NCBI GenBank assembly: GCA_029689965.1
Contig: CP121450.1
Span: 62,001-126,000 of the forward strand
Reading direction: 5' to 3'
Length of the DNA: 64,000 bases
DNA from: Curtobacterium flaccumfaciens
GTDB lineage: Bacteria > Actinomycetota > Actinomycetes > Actinomycetales > Microbacteriaceae
Shown: positions 50,650 through 62,603 of the stretch, piece by piece
Position numbering within the stretch: the stretch's first letter is position 1
How the letters are laid out: each line of letters starts with the position of its first letter
Notes under the pieces: generated by a model
What the model saw: the letters and a program-made list of their open reading frames with translations, nothing else
What the model was told of the DNA's origin: nothing
The model's database searches: none
Made by a program: the position numbers and the translations under genes

Positions 50650-51543
50650 ATGACGTTCAACGAGGACTCGCAGCTTAAGGGCGGGAAGGTCACGCGACGC
50701 GGACGTGGCGCCGCGATCGGCGGCGGTGCCGTGGGCGTCGGCGCGATCGTCGTGTTCCTCATCGCGCAGTTCACCGGTGTGGACCTCAGCGGTCTCGTCG
50801 GCGACGGCGGGGCACGACGCAGATCCAGCAGCGGGGCGAGTCGGTCGACGCCGCGAGCGAGTGCCGCACCGGGCGCGACGCCAACCTCAGGGTCGAGTGC
50901 CGGATGGAGGGCGCGGCCGAGTCGCTCGACGGCTACTGGACCAGCGAGACCCGGCAGCTCGGGATCTCGTACACATCGCCCGGGTTCGTGTTGTTCAGCG
51001 GGGCGACCGACACCGGGTGCGGCCAGGCCTCGGCGTCCACCGGCCCGTTCTGACTGCCCGCCGGACCGCGCGATCTACCTCGACACCGCGTTCTACGACG
51101 ACCTCCAGTCGAAGTACGGCTCCTCGGGAGGTCCGCTGGCCCAGATGTACGTCGTCGCCCACGAGTGGGGGCACCACATCCAGCAGCTGCAGGGCGCCTT
51201 CGCCAGCACGGACCGCTCGGGCACCGGCGCCTCGTCCGGCAGCGTCCGCGTCGAGCTGCAGGCCGACTGCTACGCCGGCGCCTGGGTCGGCGACGCGGCG
51301 AGCACGAAGGACGCGAACGGTGAGACCTTCTTCGAGCCGATCACCCGCTCGGAGATCGACGACGCCCTGTCCGCCGCGAGCGCCGTCGGCGACGACAGCA
51401 TCCAGCAGCGGTCGAGCGGGCACGTCGATCCGGACTCGTTCACGCACGGTTCCAGCGAACAGCGTCAGAACTGGTTCCTGCGCGGCTACCAGCGGGGTGC
51501 GACGAACTGCGACACATTCAGCGTGCCCGGATCGTCCCTGTAG
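50650..51543 (+). CDS. neutral zinc metallopeptidase, YpfJ-like (two apparent frameshifts)
   Basis: About 297 residues. Basic N-terminus with one membrane segment (AIGGGAVGVGAIVVFLIAQF), then an extracytoplasmic PF04228 domain: CPPDRAIYLDTAFYDDLQSK, YVVAHEWGHHIQQLQ (HExxH zinc site), SVRVELQADCYAGAWVGDA (third ligand Glu). Frame breaks near 50814 (a G lost from GGGGG) and 51053 (an extra G giving TTCTGACTGC). Membrane-anchored peptidase of unknown substrate. Confidence 0.87.
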   Translation: MTFNEDSQLKGGKVTRRGRGAAIGGGAVGVGAIVVFLIAQFTGVDLSGLVGDGGARRRSSSGASRSTPRASAAPGATPTSGSSAGWRARPSRSTATGPARPGSSGSRTHRPGSCCSAGRPTPGAARPRRPPARSDCPPDRAIYLDTAFYDDLQSKYGSSGGPLAQMYVVAHEWGHHIQQLQGAFASTDRSGTGASSGSVRVELQADCYAGAWVGDAASTKDANGETFFEPITRSEIDDALSAASAVGDDSIQQRSSGHVDPDSFTHGSSEQRQNWFLRGYQRGATNCDTFSVPGSSL

Positions 51544-51589
51544 GCAGCCCACCCGGGACAGCGCGCGTCCGGGTCAGCGCCCGTCCGGG

Positions 51590-52534
51590 TCAGCGCGACG
51601 GGGTGGCGCTCGACGTCGCCGTCCGGCTCGGAGTGGCACTCGACGTCGCCGTGGGCGTGGGGGTCGGCGTGGGCTCGCTCGCACCGGCCGCCGTCACCAC
51701 GAAGCTCCGGAAGTCGTCGTTCGTGATCGGCGAGGTGAGCTCGTACCGCTGCCCGTTCACGAGCACGAGCGGCGTGCCCGGGAAGTCCTTCAGCGTCGAC
51801 CCGGGGATGTCCCCGCCCGACACCGCACTCGTCCGCTCGTCGATCCACTTGCTGTACGTCTGGTCCGCGATGCACTTCGTGATCGCGGAACGCTTCCGCA
51901 GCCCGTCGACCCCCGTCACGACCTTCGTGAGCTGCGCGTCGGTCAGGCCGGCCGTGCCTTCCTCCGGCTGCTTCGCGAACAGCGCCCGGTGGACGGCGAA
52001 GAACTGGTCGGGTGAGTCGTCCGCGACGCAGGCGGCGGCGTTCGCCGCACGGAGCGAGTACTTCGTGCCCTGGGAACGGTTCGACAGGATCGCCAGGGGA
52101 TGGATGTCCACGGTGGCCGCACCGGAGTCGACGAGGTTCTCGATGTAGTCCCCGTTGGCGTCCTCGAACTGGCCGCACACCGGGCAGAGGTAGTCGACGT
52201 ACAGCGTGATGCGGACGGCGCCGGAGCCCTCGGTGGCCGTCGGTGCGGGCGACTGCGCCGAGGCGGTCACGGCCTTGAGGTCCTGCCCGATCGTGATGCC
52301 GCCCTGCGACGTGTTCGCCGGACCGGGGCCCGCGGGCTTGACGGAGTCGACGAGGACGAGCGTCACGATCGTCGCCGCCGCCAGCAGCACGACGCCGAGG
52401 CCGATCTGCAGGCCGAGTCGGACACCGCGCTGTCGTCGCTTCTGCTGTGCACGGGCGCGCTGTGCTCGCTGCCGTGCGGCCTCGCGTCGTTCGTTCCGCG
52501 CGGCGCGGGCGTCACCCTCGGGGCGGTTGGTCAT
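51590..52534 (-). CDS. membrane-anchored DsbA/thioredoxin-fold protein
   Basis: 314 residues, intact. Basic coiled N-terminus, one membrane segment (LGLQIGLGVVLLAAATIVTL), then an extracellular thioredoxin fold with YVDYLCPVCGQFEDANGDYI (CxxC active site) and TPLVLVNGQRYELTSPI (cis-Pro region). The C-terminal tail is a tandem Thr/Ser/Pro repeat (ATSSATPSR twice). Oxidative folding or disulfide exchange outside the cell. The following intergenic DNA repeats GTCCGGGTCAGCG. Confidence 0.9.
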   Translation of the reverse strand: MTNRPEGDARAARNERREAARQRAQRARAQQKRRQRGVRLGLQIGLGVVLLAAATIVTLVLVDSVKPAGPGPANTSQGGITIGQDLKAVTASAQSPAPTATEGSGAVRITLYVDYLCPVCGQFEDANGDYIENLVDSGAATVDIHPLAILSNRSQGTKYSLRAANAAACVADDSPDQFFAVHRALFAKQPEEGTAGLTDAQLTKVVTGVDGLRKRSAITKCIADQTYSKWIDERTSAVSGGDIPGSTLKDFPGTPLVLVNGQRYELTSPITNDDFRSFVVTAAGASEPTPTPTPTATSSATPSRTATSSATPSR

Positions 52535-52775
52535 GCGTCGAAAGTCCTCACTTGGTCGTCGTCCGCACGACCTCCCCCGCACGGGCGGACGGACCCGCCG
52601 ATTGTAGTGGCCCTTCCCGGAACCGCCCAACCCGGTGAAAACACTGGCGGACCCGCCGGAGATCGTGTTGTATGAACTCCGATGGTCGACGGCGACCATC
52701 CGGGGCCCCAACGGGCAACCGCTTCACTCGGATCGTCCGGCACGTACCTGCCGGTGAAGGAAGGATCGAACGCTC

Positions 52776-53875
<1,100 letters not shown>

Positions 53876-53895
53876 CGCTGGAAGGTCCACGAACA

Positions 53896-53927
53896 GGAGG
53901 CGCGGTGCCAGCTGGCACCGCGCCTCC
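53896..53927 (+). terminator. hairpin, palindrome family 1
   Basis: Perfect 32-bp palindrome, arm GGAGGCGCGGTGCCAG, 20 bp after the ATPase stop. Confidence 0.75.
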
Positions 53928-53983
53928 CGTCCGTCCGTCGCCCACGCGCGATCCGTCGCCCACGCACCCAGAGGAACCCCACC

Positions 53984-55290
53984 GTGCCCGACTCGATGTC
54001 CATCACCGCAGCCACCGTCGACCCCGGGCTCCTCGACCTGCCCTGGGAACTCCCCCTGGCCGAGTGGCCGGACGACACGATCGTCGCGCTGCCGAAGGGC
54101 ATCTCCCGGCACCTCGTCCGCTTCGTGCAGCTCGGCGGGTACGTCGTCGCCGTGAAGGAGACCGGCGAAGAGGTGGCGCGCGCGGAGTACGAGATGCTCC
54201 GCACCCTGCAGCGCATGGACGTGCCCTGCGTCGACCCGGTCGCGGTCATCACGAACCGGATGAGCGCCGACGGTGAGCCACTGCACCCCGTGCTCGTCAC
54301 CAGGCACCTGCGCTTCTCGCTCCCGTACCGCGCCCTCTACTCGCAGACGCTCCGTCCCGAGACCGCCACCCGCCTGGTGGACGCCCTCGCGCTGCTGCTC
54401 GTGCGCCTGCACATCATCGGGTTCTACTGGGCGACGTCTCACTGTCGAACACCCTGTTCCGCCGTGACGCGGGCGCCTTCGCCGCGTACCTCGTGGACGC
54501 GGAGACCGGCAAGCTTTACCCGGGCGGGCTGTCCAACGGGCAGCGCGAGAACGACCTCGAGGTCGCGCGCGTCAACATCGCCGGCGAACTGCTGGACCTC
54601 GAGGCCGGCGGCCGTCTCGACGAGAACGCCGACGCCGTAGACGTCTCGAACCGGATCGTCGCGCAGTACCGGACGCTCTGGAAGGAGCTCACGGGCACCG
54701 AGCAGTTCGACGTCAAGGAGCGCTGGCGCATCAACGACCGCGTCGAGCGACTCAACGCGCTCGGCTTCGACATCGAGGAGCTCTCGATCCACACGACCGA
54801 GGGCGGTTCGCAGGTGCGGATCCAGCCGAAGGTCGTCGACGCCGGGCACCACCAGCGCCGGCTGCTGCGCTTGACCGGTCTCGACGCCGGCGAGAACCAG
54901 GCGCGGCGGCTCCTCAACGACCTCGACTCCTACCGTGCGCGGAACGGCCGCGACCAGCTCGACGAGGAGATGGTCGCGCACGAGTGGGTCTCGAAGGTGT
55001 TCGAACCGGTGATCCGGTCCATCCCGCGCGACCTCCGCGGCCGGCTCGAACCGGCCGAGGTGTTCCACGAGCTGCTCGAGCACCGCTGGTTCATGTCGCA
55101 GGAGGAAGAACGCTCCGTGTCGCTGCCGGAGGCCACGACCGCGTACATCAACGACGTGCTGCGGCACCGCCGGGACGAACGCCTGCTCATCAACCCGCCG
55201 ACGTCCTCGATGACGTTGCCGATCCAGGTCGTCGACGACGCTGCCCCGGCCTCGCCCGACGACGTCGAGGACTGGCGCGCGAACGTCTGA
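53984..55290 (+). CDS. DUF4032 protein (one apparent frameshift)
   Basis: About 435 residues. Conserved actinobacterial family with a kinase-like N-terminal half ([60 protein letters not shown]) and a C-terminal DUF4032 half ([38 protein letters not shown]). Frame break near 54428 (CTGGGG read as CTGGG). The GDxxxxN arrangement recalls lipopolysaccharide-kinase-type folds; function unknown. Confidence 0.82.
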
Positions 55291-55331
55291 CGCGCCCGCG
55301 CCCGCGCCCGCGCTGGCGCGGCGCCGCCCGG

Positions 55332-55359
55332 CCGAGGTTCCGAAATCTCGGAACCTCGG
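55332..55359. terminator. hairpin, palindrome family 3
   Basis: CCGAGGTTCCGA-AATC-TCGGAACCTCGG, perfect 12-bp stem, 3' of the DUF4032 gene. Related to the repeats flanking the gene at 40.2-41.1 kb. Confidence 0.65.
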
Positions 55360-55450
55360 AGCCTCGTCAGCGCGCCTGTGGAGCCTCGGCGGCCGCCACA
55401 CGGCGGGTCCCGGAACGTCGACGCACGACCCGCGGCATGTCGCGAACGCA

Positions 55451-55497
55451 CTGGAGGCCCGGTGCCGGTTTCACGGACCGGCACCGGGCCTCCAGTC
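55451..55497. terminator. hairpin, palindrome family 1, 3' of rlmB
   Basis: Perfect 20-bp stem ACTGGAGGCCCGGTGCCGGT, 7-nt loop, between convergent gene ends. Confidence 0.8.
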
Positions 55498-55513
55498 GGA
55501 TGCGTCGTGAGCG

Positions 55514-56525
55514 CTACTCGGCGCGACGGCGCCGGGCGACCTCCCACAGGGTGACGCTCGCCGCGATGCCCGCGTTGAGGGACTCCGTGGCGCTCGAGAT
55601 CGGGATGGACACGATCGCGTCGCAGGTCTCGGTGACCAGGCGCGAGAGCCCCTTGCCCTCCGACCCGACGACGATCACGATCGGCCGGTCGGCGAGCTCG
55701 AAGCTCGTCGAGCTGGACATCGCCGTCGCCGGCGAGGCCCAGCACGAAGAGCCCCATCGACTTGAGCGACTTGAGCGTCTGCGTCAGGTTCGGGGCCATC
55801 GCCACGGGCGTCCGGGCAGCGGCACCGGCAGAGGTCTTCCACGCGCTCGCGGTCACACCCACCGAACGACGCTGCGGCACGATGACACCGTGTCCGCCGA
55901 ACGCCGCGGTGGACCGGATGATCGCACCGAGGTTCCGCGGGTCGGTGATGCCGTCCAGAGCGACGACCAGCGGGACCTCGTCCCTGGCGAACGCCCGCTC
56001 GACGACGTCCTCGGCGACCGCGTACTCGTAGGCGGGCACCTTCAGCGCAACCCCCTGGTGCACGCTGTCGTGCCCCGTGATGCGGTCGAGCTCCGGACGC
56101 ATGATCTCCATGATCGGCACGCCGCGGTGGTTGGCGAGCGCGAGGATCTCCTTGACGCGGTCGTCGACCTCGATGCGCGCAGCGATGTACAGCGTCGTCG
56201 ACGGGGTCTTCGTGCGCAGCGCCTCGAGCACCGAGTTGCGGCCGGTGACGAACTCCGAGTCGTCGGTCTTCCGCTGCGGCGGACGGCCGGTCCGCTGCTG
56301 CGGCGCGCTCGACGCGCCGTGGCGACCGCGCGCGGCCTCGAGACGTTCCTTCGCGGCCTTGCGCTTGCCGGCCGGGTGGTACGGGCGGTCCTCGGCCTTC
56401 GGCGTCGGCTTGCGGCCCTCGAGCGCCTGGGCGCCCTGGCCGCCGGAGCCGACCTGCTTGTTGCCCTTGCGGCCCGAGCGGACGGCGCCGGGACGGCCCT
56501 TCCTGCTCCCCGAGACGTTCTTCAT
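55514..56525 (-). CDS. rlmB: 23S rRNA 2'-O-methyltransferase, TrmH/RlmB family (one apparent frameshift)
   Basis: SAM-dependent ribose methylase of 23S rRNA, about 336 residues. A basic N-terminal extension of about 90 residues precedes the substrate-binding domain ([20 protein letters not shown]) and the SPOUT domain: [59 protein letters not shown]. Frame break at 55700-55705 (extra T in AGCTC). Lies 28 bp after cysS in one operon; AGGAGAG precedes the ATG. Confidence 0.93.
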
Positions 56526-56553
56526 TGCTCTCTCCTGTCCGGCACGGCCGTTG

Positions 56554-57960
56554 TCAGGCGATGCTCCAGCGTGTACCTGCTGCGGTGTCTTCGATCGTGA
56601 TGCCCGCGGCGGCGAGGTCGTCGCGCACGCGGTCGGCCGTGGCGAAGTCGCGCGCTGCCCTGGCATCGGCACGCTCCTGCACGAGGCGTTCGACGAGGGC
56701 TGCGAGCGGTGCGGCCGAGGTGTCGTGGCCCCGCCCGACCAGTGGGCGGCTCGCGGGTCGATGCCGAGCACCTCCACCATCGCGGCCACCTGATGGTACG
56801 CGGTTCCGAGCGCTTCCGCATCGTCGGCGTCGAGGGCGGCGTTCCCGGCGCGCACGGTCTCGTGCAGCACGGCGAGGGCCTGGGGCACCGCGAGGTCGTC
56901 GTCCATGGCGGCGGCGAACGCGTCGGGCACGGTCGGGGCGTCGGCGAGGTGCACGCCTTCGAGCCGTTCCTGGGCGCGCGACAGGAAGCCGTCGATGCGG
57001 TCGTACGCGGCCTCGGCCTCGGCGAGGGAGCCGTCGTGGTGGTCGATCGACGAGCGGTAGTGCGCCGCGCCGAGGAAGTAACGGACCACCGCGGGACGGG
57101 CGGAGCCGAGGAAGTCCGCGGCGAAGATCGAGTTGCCCAGCGACTTCGACATCTTCTGCCCGTCGACCGTGACCAGCCCGTTGTGCAGCCAGTACGTCGC
57201 GAACGGGTCGCCCGCCGCGGTCGACTGCGCGAGCTCGTTCTCGTGGTGCGGGAACCGGAGGTCGAGCCCCCGCCGTGGATGTCGAACGCCGGACCGAGGT
57301 AGCGCCGGGACATCGCCGAGCACTCGATGTGCCAGCCCGGTCGGCCGGGGCCCCAGGGCGAGTCCCAGTTCGCGGTCGTCGGCTCCCCGGGCTTCGCACC
57401 CTTCCAGAGCGCGAAGTCCCGGGGGTCACGCTTGCCCCGTGGATCGGCGTCCGCGGCCTCGACCATGTCCTCGCGCCGCTGCCGGGTGAGCGCACCGTAG
57501 GATGCCCAGCTGCCGGTGTCGAAGTACACGTCGCCGGAGCCGTCGGCCGCCGCGTACGCGTGCCCGCGGTCGATGAGCCGCTGGATGATGTCGTGCATCT
57601 GCGGCACGCTCGCCGTGGCCCGGGCTCGTACGTCGGGGGCAGGATGCCCAGCGCGTTGTACGCCGCGGTGAACTCGAGCTCGACGCGGTACGCCCGGGCG
57701 AACCACTCCTCGTCGGTGCCCGCCGCGAGGTCGAGCACCTTGTCGTCGACGTCGGTGACGTTCCGCACGAGGGTGACGCGGAGGCCGCGGTAGGTGAGCC
57801 ACCGGCGCCAGATGTCGTAGACCAGCGCTGAGCGGAGGTGCCCGATGTGCGGCGAGGACTGCACGGTGGGACCGCACACGTACATGCTCACCTGACCGTC
57901 GACCAGCGGGACGAGGTCGACGACGGCTGCGGCGCGGGAGTCGTACAGGCGAACGGTCAC
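56554..57960 (-). CDS. cysS: cysteinyl-tRNA synthetase (three apparent frameshifts)
   Basis: About 470 residues after repair. Zinc ligands in MYVCGPT, ECSAMS and FPHHENE; class I signatures [10 protein letters not shown] (HIGH) and [10 protein letters not shown] (KMSKS). Frame breaks near 57621 (CCC for CCCC), 57269 (G run) and 56741 (G run) in an essential gene, pointing to sequence error. GTG 57960 is 6 nt after TAGGCT (leaderless) although ispDF lies 32 bp upstream, so an internal promoter may exist within the operon. Confidence 0.95.
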   Translation of the reverse strand: MTVRLYDSRAAAVVDLVPLVDGQVSMYVCGPTVQSSPHIGHLRSALVYDIWRRWLTYRGLRVTLVRNVTDVDDKVLDLAAGTDEEWFARAYRVELEFTAAYNALGILPPTYEPGPRRACRRCTTSSSGSSTAGTRTRRPTAPATCTSTPAAGHPTVRSPGSGARTWSRPRTPIHGASVTPGTSRSGRVRSPGSRRPRTGTRPGAPADRAGTSSARRCPGATSVRRSTSTAGARPPVPAPRERARAVDRGGRPVRDVLAAQRAGHGRRAEDVEVAGQLDLRRGLPRLRPSRGGPLLPRRGALPLVDRPPRRLPRRGRGRVRPHRRLPVARPGTARRRAPRRRPDRARRVRRRHGRRPRGAPGPRRAARDRARRERRPRRRRCGSARNRVPSGGRDGGGARHRPASRPLVGRGHDTSAAPLAALVERLVQERADARAARDFATADRVRDDLAAAGITIEDTAAGTRWSIA

Positions 57961-57992
57961 GCCCCAAGCCTAATCGGCGGCCGACCGCGGTC

Positions 57993-59159
57993 TCAGGCCG
58001 GACGCACCAGCGCGGTCGCGATCGCGGCGAGCCCCTCCCCGCGCCCGGTGAACCCGAGGCCGTCCGTGGTCGTGCCGGACACCGCGACGGGCGCACCGAC
58101 GACCGCTGTGAGCGCGTCCTGCATCTCGGTCCGCCGGGCACCGATGCGCGGGCGGTTGCCGATCACCTGGACCGTGACGGACACGGGGACGAGGCCGGCG
58201 TCGGCCAGCATCCGGACCGCGCCGCGGACGAAGACGTCGCCGGCGGCTCCGGCGTAGGCGGGGTCCGACATCCCGAAGGCCCCGCCGATGTCGCCGAGCC
58301 CACCCGCCGAGAGCAGGGCGTCGCAGACCGCGTGCGCGACCGCGTCGCCGTCGCTGTGCCCGGAGAGGCCGGGCTCACCGGGGAAGTCGAGCAGCCCGAC
58401 GCGGCACGGTGACCCGGCGTCGAACGCGTGCACGTCCACGCCGAGGCCCACACGCGTGTCCACCGGGACGGCGGCCCGGACCGCGCGCGCACGATCGACT
58501 CCGCCCGCCCGAGGTCCCACGGGGTGGTGATCTTGAAGGCGTCGGCGTCGCCCGGGACGGACCGCACCGTGCCGCCGGCCGCCTGGAACACCCGGCGTCG
58601 TCGGTCTCGGCCTGCTGCGACACCGCGTACGCCTGCCGGAGCGCGGCGAGCGGGAACCCCTGCGGCGTCTGCACCCGACGAGGGCCGCCCGGTCGACGGT
58701 CTCGACGACGACGTCCCCGTCGACGCGCTTGATCGTGTCCGTCACCGGCAGCGCGGGTACGACCCCGGCACCACCAGCGGCGGTGACGGCGTCGAAGACA
58801 CGCTCGAACTGCGCTGCCGGTGTGAGACAGCGCGCCGCGTCGTGCACCAGCACGGCGGTGACGGAGTCCGGCAGGACTGCCAGGCCGGCCTCGACCGAAC
58901 CGTGGCGATCCGTGCCTCCCGCGACGACCGCCGTGTACGCGACCGCAGCGCCCGCGACCGACGCGACCACTTCGCGACAGTGGTCGACCAGCGCGGACGG
59001 CGCGACGACGACCACGAGCGTCGGCGACGCGGTCGTGAACAGCGGTTCGAGCGCCCGCGCGAGCATCAGGCGACCGGCCACCGGTACGAACGCCTTCGCC
59101 GTGCCGATGCCGAGCCGTGTGCCGGAACCCGCCGCAACGACGACGACCGCCCTGTTCAC
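57993..59159 (-). CDS. ispDF: bifunctional IspD-IspF isoprenoid enzyme (about three apparent frameshifts)
   Basis: Catalyses two MEP-pathway steps: cytidylyl transfer to MEP and cyclisation to MEcPP. About 390 residues. Isp[60 protein letters not shown]. Isp[33 protein letters not shown] (metal His), [16 protein letters not shown]. The IspF part continues without its own start, so the genes are fused. Frame breaks near 58683, 58593 and 58490. Follows carD in the conserved operon. Confidence 0.93.
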   Translation of the reverse strand: MNRAVVVVAAGSGTRLGIGTAKAFVPVAGRLMLARALEPLFTTASPTLVVVVAPSALVDHCREVVASVAGAAVAYTAVVAGGTDRHGSVEAGLAVLPDSVTAVLVHDAARCLTPAAQFERVFDAVTAAGGAGVVPALPVTDTIKRVDGDVVVETVDRAALVGCRRRRGSRSPRSGRRTRCRSRPRPTTPGVPGGRRHGAVRPGRRRRLQDHHPVGPRAGGVDRARAVRAAVPVDTRVGLGVDVHAFDAGSPCRVGLLDFPGEPGLSGHSDGDAVAHAVCDALLSAGGLGDIGGAFGMSDPAYAGAAGDVFVRGAVRMLADAGLVPVSVTVQVIGNRPRIGARRTEMQDALTAVVGAPVAVSGTTTDGLGFTGRGEGLAAIATALVRPA

Positions 59160-59208
59160 CCCTTCGGGGAACAGAACGGTCGAGGACGTGTTCAGTGCTT
59201 CAGCGCGT

Positions 59209-59691
59209 TCAGGACGCGAGGACCTCGTCGAGGACGGTCGATGCCTGGTCCTCGTCGGTCTTCTCCGCCAGGGCGAGCTCGGAGATCAGGATCTGCCGCG
59301 CCTTGGCGAGCATCCGCTTCTCGCCCGCGGAGAGACCGCGGTCCTGGTCGCGGCGCCAGAGGTCGCGGACGACCTCGGACACCTTGATGACGTCGCCGGA
59401 AGCGAGCTTCTCGAGGTTCGCCTTGTAGCGACGCGACCAGTTCGTGGGCTCTTCCGTGAAGGGCGCGCGCAGGACCTCGAACACCTTGTCGAGGCCCTCC
59501 TTGCCGATCACGTCGCGGACGCCGACCAGGTCGACGTTGTCCGCCGGCACCTCGATCGTCAGGTCACCCTGCGTGACCCGCAGCTTCAGGTAGACCTTTT
59601 CCTCGCCCTTGATGACGCGCGTCTTGACTTCAGAGATGGTTGCCGCCCCGTGGTGGGGGTAGACGACGGTCTCGCCGACCTCGAATTGCAT
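59209..59691 (-). CDS. carD: RNA polymerase-binding regulator CarD
   Basis: 160 residues, intact. N-terminal RNAP-interaction domain ([20 protein letters not shown]) and C-terminal helical DNA-binding domain ([20 protein letters not shown]; conserved Trp in [13 protein letters not shown]). Stabilises open promoter complexes, especially at rRNA promoters. GGAG lies 9 nt before the ATG; TAAACT further upstream is a probable -10. First gene of carD-ispDF-cysS-rlmB. Confidence 0.96.
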   Translation of the reverse strand: MQFEVGETVVYPHHGAATISEVKTRVIKGEEKVYLKLRVTQGDLTIEVPADNVDLVGVRDVIGKEGLDKVFEVLRAPFTEEPTNWSRRYKANLEKLASGDVIKVSEVVRDLWRRDQDRGLSAGEKRMLAKARQILISELALAEKTDEDQASTVLDEVLAS

Positions 59692-59832
59692 GTATCAGGC
59701 TCCGTTCCGAGGCACCCAGTTTACCACAAGCCGTTTTCGGGTAAGGGGCACCTAACCCGTACCCCTCCCCGGTGATCGCTAGGATGGTGCCCGGACCGTC
59801 CGGTCCACATCGTGATCTTCCGGAGGATTCTC

Positions 59833-60456
59833 TTGCGAGCTCGGGTACTCGTGTCCGTCGCCGTTGCGGCAACCATCGCGCTCGGCGCCACCGGCTGCGA
59901 GTTCATGTCGCCCGCACAGACCACGGAGATCAAGCAGATCACCGACGGCGTGAACGTCTCGACCGGCAAGATCGACATCCGCAACGCGCTGCTCATCGCC
60001 GACGACTCCGACGGCGCCCGCTTCGTCGGCACGCTCGTCAACAACGCCGAGACGGGCGACATCACCCTCTCGATCGAGGTCGGCGGGGACACGCAGACGG
60101 TCACCGTCCCGGCGAACACGCACATCGACCTCGGTGGGACTGCCGCCCCGTCGGCACAGGCCACCGCCCCCACGGAAGAGGGCGACGGCACGACGCAGGG
60201 CACGAAGGCCGGCGAGTCGCGCGAGGTCGTGTTCGACGACGCGGACACGAAGCCCGGATCGCTCGTCAAGGTCTACTTCTCGTACTCCGGCGCCGAGGGT
60301 GTCTCCGCGAGCGTGCCGGTACTCACCAGCTCGCAGGAGGAGTACGCGACGCTCGCGCCGACCTCCACGCCGGAGCCGACGGGCGAGGTCACGCTGCCGG
60401 TCGAGACGCCCGCGGCGACGCCGACCGACGCGGCCACGCAGGACGCCGGCCAGTAG
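59833..60456 (+). CDS. secreted lipoprotein, 207 aa
   Basis: TTG at 59833 is chosen because GGAGG lies 6 nt upstream. Signal peptide with lipobox ALGATGCEF. The mature part (TTEIKQITDGVNVSTGKIDI; LTVEVGGDTQ-like beta-rich region, VKVYFSYSGAEG) ends in a Thr/Pro-rich tail. Similar lipoproteins next to carD occur in related genomes, with unknown function. Divergent from carD. Confidence 0.8.
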   Translation: MRARVLVSVAVAATIALGATGCEFMSPAQTTEIKQITDGVNVSTGKIDIRNALLIADDSDGARFVGTLVNNAETGDITLSIEVGGDTQTVTVPANTHIDLGGTAAPSAQATAPTEEGDGTTQGTKAGESREVVFDDADTKPGSLVKVYFSYSGAEGVSASVPVLTSSQEEYATLAPTSTPEPTGEVTLPVETPAATPTDAATQDAGQ

Positions 60457-60481
60457 CCACCAGCGGCCCCGGAGCGCTTCA

Positions 60482-60530
60482 GACTGGAGGCCCGGTGCAC
60501 GTCCGACGGACGTGCACCGGGCCTCCAGTC
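60482..60530. terminator. hairpin, palindrome family 1
   Basis: Perfect 23-bp stem starting GACTGGAGGCCCGGTGCACG, 3-nt loop, between the lipoprotein gene and convergent regX3. Confidence 0.82.
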
Positions 60531-60588
60531 CGTTGCGCGGCGCGCGGGGCGCGACGCACCCCGACCTGCCTTCGACGCCGCCGCGCTC

Positions 60589-60721
60589 GCGAGACACCCC
60601 CAGGCTCGCCAGACGCGGCCGGATTCGGCGGTGTCTCGCGCATTGCGGGTCGTCTCGTTCGGCAGACGGGGCCTGGCTCCGGCGACCGGCGGCGGTGTCT
60701 CGCGCGAGAGGCGGTGTCCCG
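60589..60721. repeat. palindrome family 2 cluster
   Basis: GCGAGACACC (60589-60598) and GGTGTCTCGC (60630-60639) are inverted; further GGCGGTGTCTCGCG and GGCGGTGTC copies follow to 60719. 3' of regX3. Confidence 0.6.
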
Positions 60722-61401
60722 GTCAGCCCTCGATGCGGTACCCGAGGCCGCGGACCGTCACCAGGACCTCCGGAGCGCTCGGGACGCGCTCGATCTTCGA
60801 CCGGATGCGCTTGATGTGCACGTCCAGGGTCTTCGTGTCCCGAAGTAGTCCGACCCCCACACCCGGTCGATCAGCTGCCGCGGGTGAGCACACGCCCGGC
60901 GTTCCGGAGCAGCAGTTCGAGCAGCTCGAACTCCTTGAGCGGCATCGGCGTCTCGGAGCCGTCCACCGCCACGGTGTGCCGTTCGACGTCCATCCGGATG
61001 CCGCCGACCTGCAGGATGCCGCTGTCCGCGGGGTCGTCCTCGGTGCGACGACGGAGGACGGCGCGGATGCGGGCGAGGAGCTCCCGGGTGGAGTACGGCT
61101 TCGTCACGTAGTCGTCGGCGCCGAGCTCCAGCCCGACGACGATGTCCACCTCGGAGTCCTTCGCCGTGAGCATGATGATCGGGATGTTCGACCTGGTGCG
61201 GATCTGCCGGCACACCTCGGTGCCGGACAGGCCCGGGAGCATCAGGTCGAGCAGCACCAGGTCGGGGTTCTCCGCGTCGAACTTCGACAGCGCGGTCACA
61301 CCGTCCGCAGCGACGGAGGTGTCGTACCCCTCGCGCTGCAGCAGGAACTCCAGGGGCTCGCTCAGGGCCGGCTCGTCGTCGACGATGAGGATCTTGGTCA
61401 C
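60722..61401 (-). CDS. regX3: response regulator RegX3 (two apparent frameshifts)
   Basis: OmpR-type activator of the phosphate-starvation response, about 227 residues. [20 protein letters not shown], phospho-acceptor in LVLLDLMLPGLSGTEVC, DDYVTKPYSTRELLARIRAV; DNA-binding MPLKEFELLELLLRNAGRVL then RGQLIDRVWGSDYFGDTKTL. Frame breaks near 60878 (GCCAG context) and 60838 (GGGGAC context). GTG start overlaps the senX3 stop (GTGA). Probable target: the PHO-box array before phoU. Confidence 0.94.
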
Positions 61402-62565
61402 GATTGCTGCTCTTCCAGTTGCTCTTCGAGTGCTGTGGTCAGTTCGGTGTCCGCCTCGGGGAGACGGATGGTGAAGGTCGAGCCCTTGCCGGGCTGCGAC
61501 CAGACGCGCACGTCGCCGCCGTGGTTGCCGACGACGTGCTTCACGATCGCGAGACCGAGGCCGGTGCCGCCCGTGGCGCGGGACCGCGCGGGGTCGACGC
61601 GGTAGAACCGCTCGAACACGCGGTCGAGGTCGGCCTCGGGGATGCCGACGCCCTGGTCCGTCACCGCGATCTCGACGAAGCCCTTGGCGGACCGGACGCC
61701 GACGCCGACCCTGGTGTGGTCCGGGGAGTACTTGATCGCGTTCGCGATGAGGTTCGACACCGCGATCTGCAGCAGCCCGGGATCGCCCATCACCCGGAAG
61801 CTTCGACTTCTTCGCCCGGACGAGCTCGATGTCGCGGGCGCGCGCCACGATCTCGTTCGCGTCGACGGCGGCCTGCACGATGCGGTCGATCGACGTCTCC
61901 TCGCTGCTCTCCAGCGCGTCCACGGACTGCAGTCGGGAGAGCTCGATGATGTCCTTCGTCAGGGCCGCCAGCCGTTCCGACTCGGTGACGAGCTGCGCCG
62001 CGAACTTCCGGACGTGCTGCGGCTCGTCCGCGGCGGCGACCAGGGTCTCGGACAGCAGGCCGATGGCGCCGATCGGGGTCTTCAGCTCGTGCGAGATGTT
62101 CGCGACGAAGTCCCGCCGGACCTCGTCGATGCGTCGGCTCTCGGTGAGGTCGTCCGCTGTCACGAGCACGTAGCGGTTGCCGAGCTGCGCGGCGCGGAAG
62201 CTCAGGTAACCGATGAGCTCGCCCCGGCGCCCGCGCGGGAGCTCGAGGTCCTCCGCCCCCATCTCACCGCTCTTCCGTACCCGGTCGACCAGGTCGACGA
62301 GCTCCTGGTGCACGAGCTTCCGCCGCACCACGAGTCCCACCGTCAGCGCCTGAGGCGACGCCGCGACGACCGTGTTCGACGGGTCGACCACCACGGCCGG
62401 GTTGTGCATCGTGGCGATGACCGCGGCGATGCCGTCCGGCAGCGTGCGTTCGGCGACGTCCGCGGCACGTGCCGTGCGCTCGGCGGTGATGATCAGCACC
62501 ACGACGCCCGCGCCGAACACCCCGCCGAGGAGCATCGACAGTGGCACGAGCCACGCGTTGTCCAT
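61398..62565 (-). CDS. senX3: phosphate-sensing histidine kinase SenX3 (one apparent frameshift)
   Basis: About 388 residues. One N-terminal membrane segment (LVPLSMLLGGVFGAGVVVLI), a PAS-like domain (NPAVVVDPSNTVVAASPQAL), HisKA (RRDFVANISHELKTPIGAIG) and HATPase (LLQIAVSNLIANAIKYSPDH; GGTGLGLAIVKHVVGNHGGD). Matches SenX3 in layout and gene order. Frame break at 61797-61802 (extra T in AGCTC). TACACT ends 6 nt before the ATG (leaderless). Divergent from phoU. Confidence 0.94.
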
Positions 62566-62603
62566 GCCGTCAGTGTAGGGATGGTCACACGCGGTTCGGA
62601 CCC

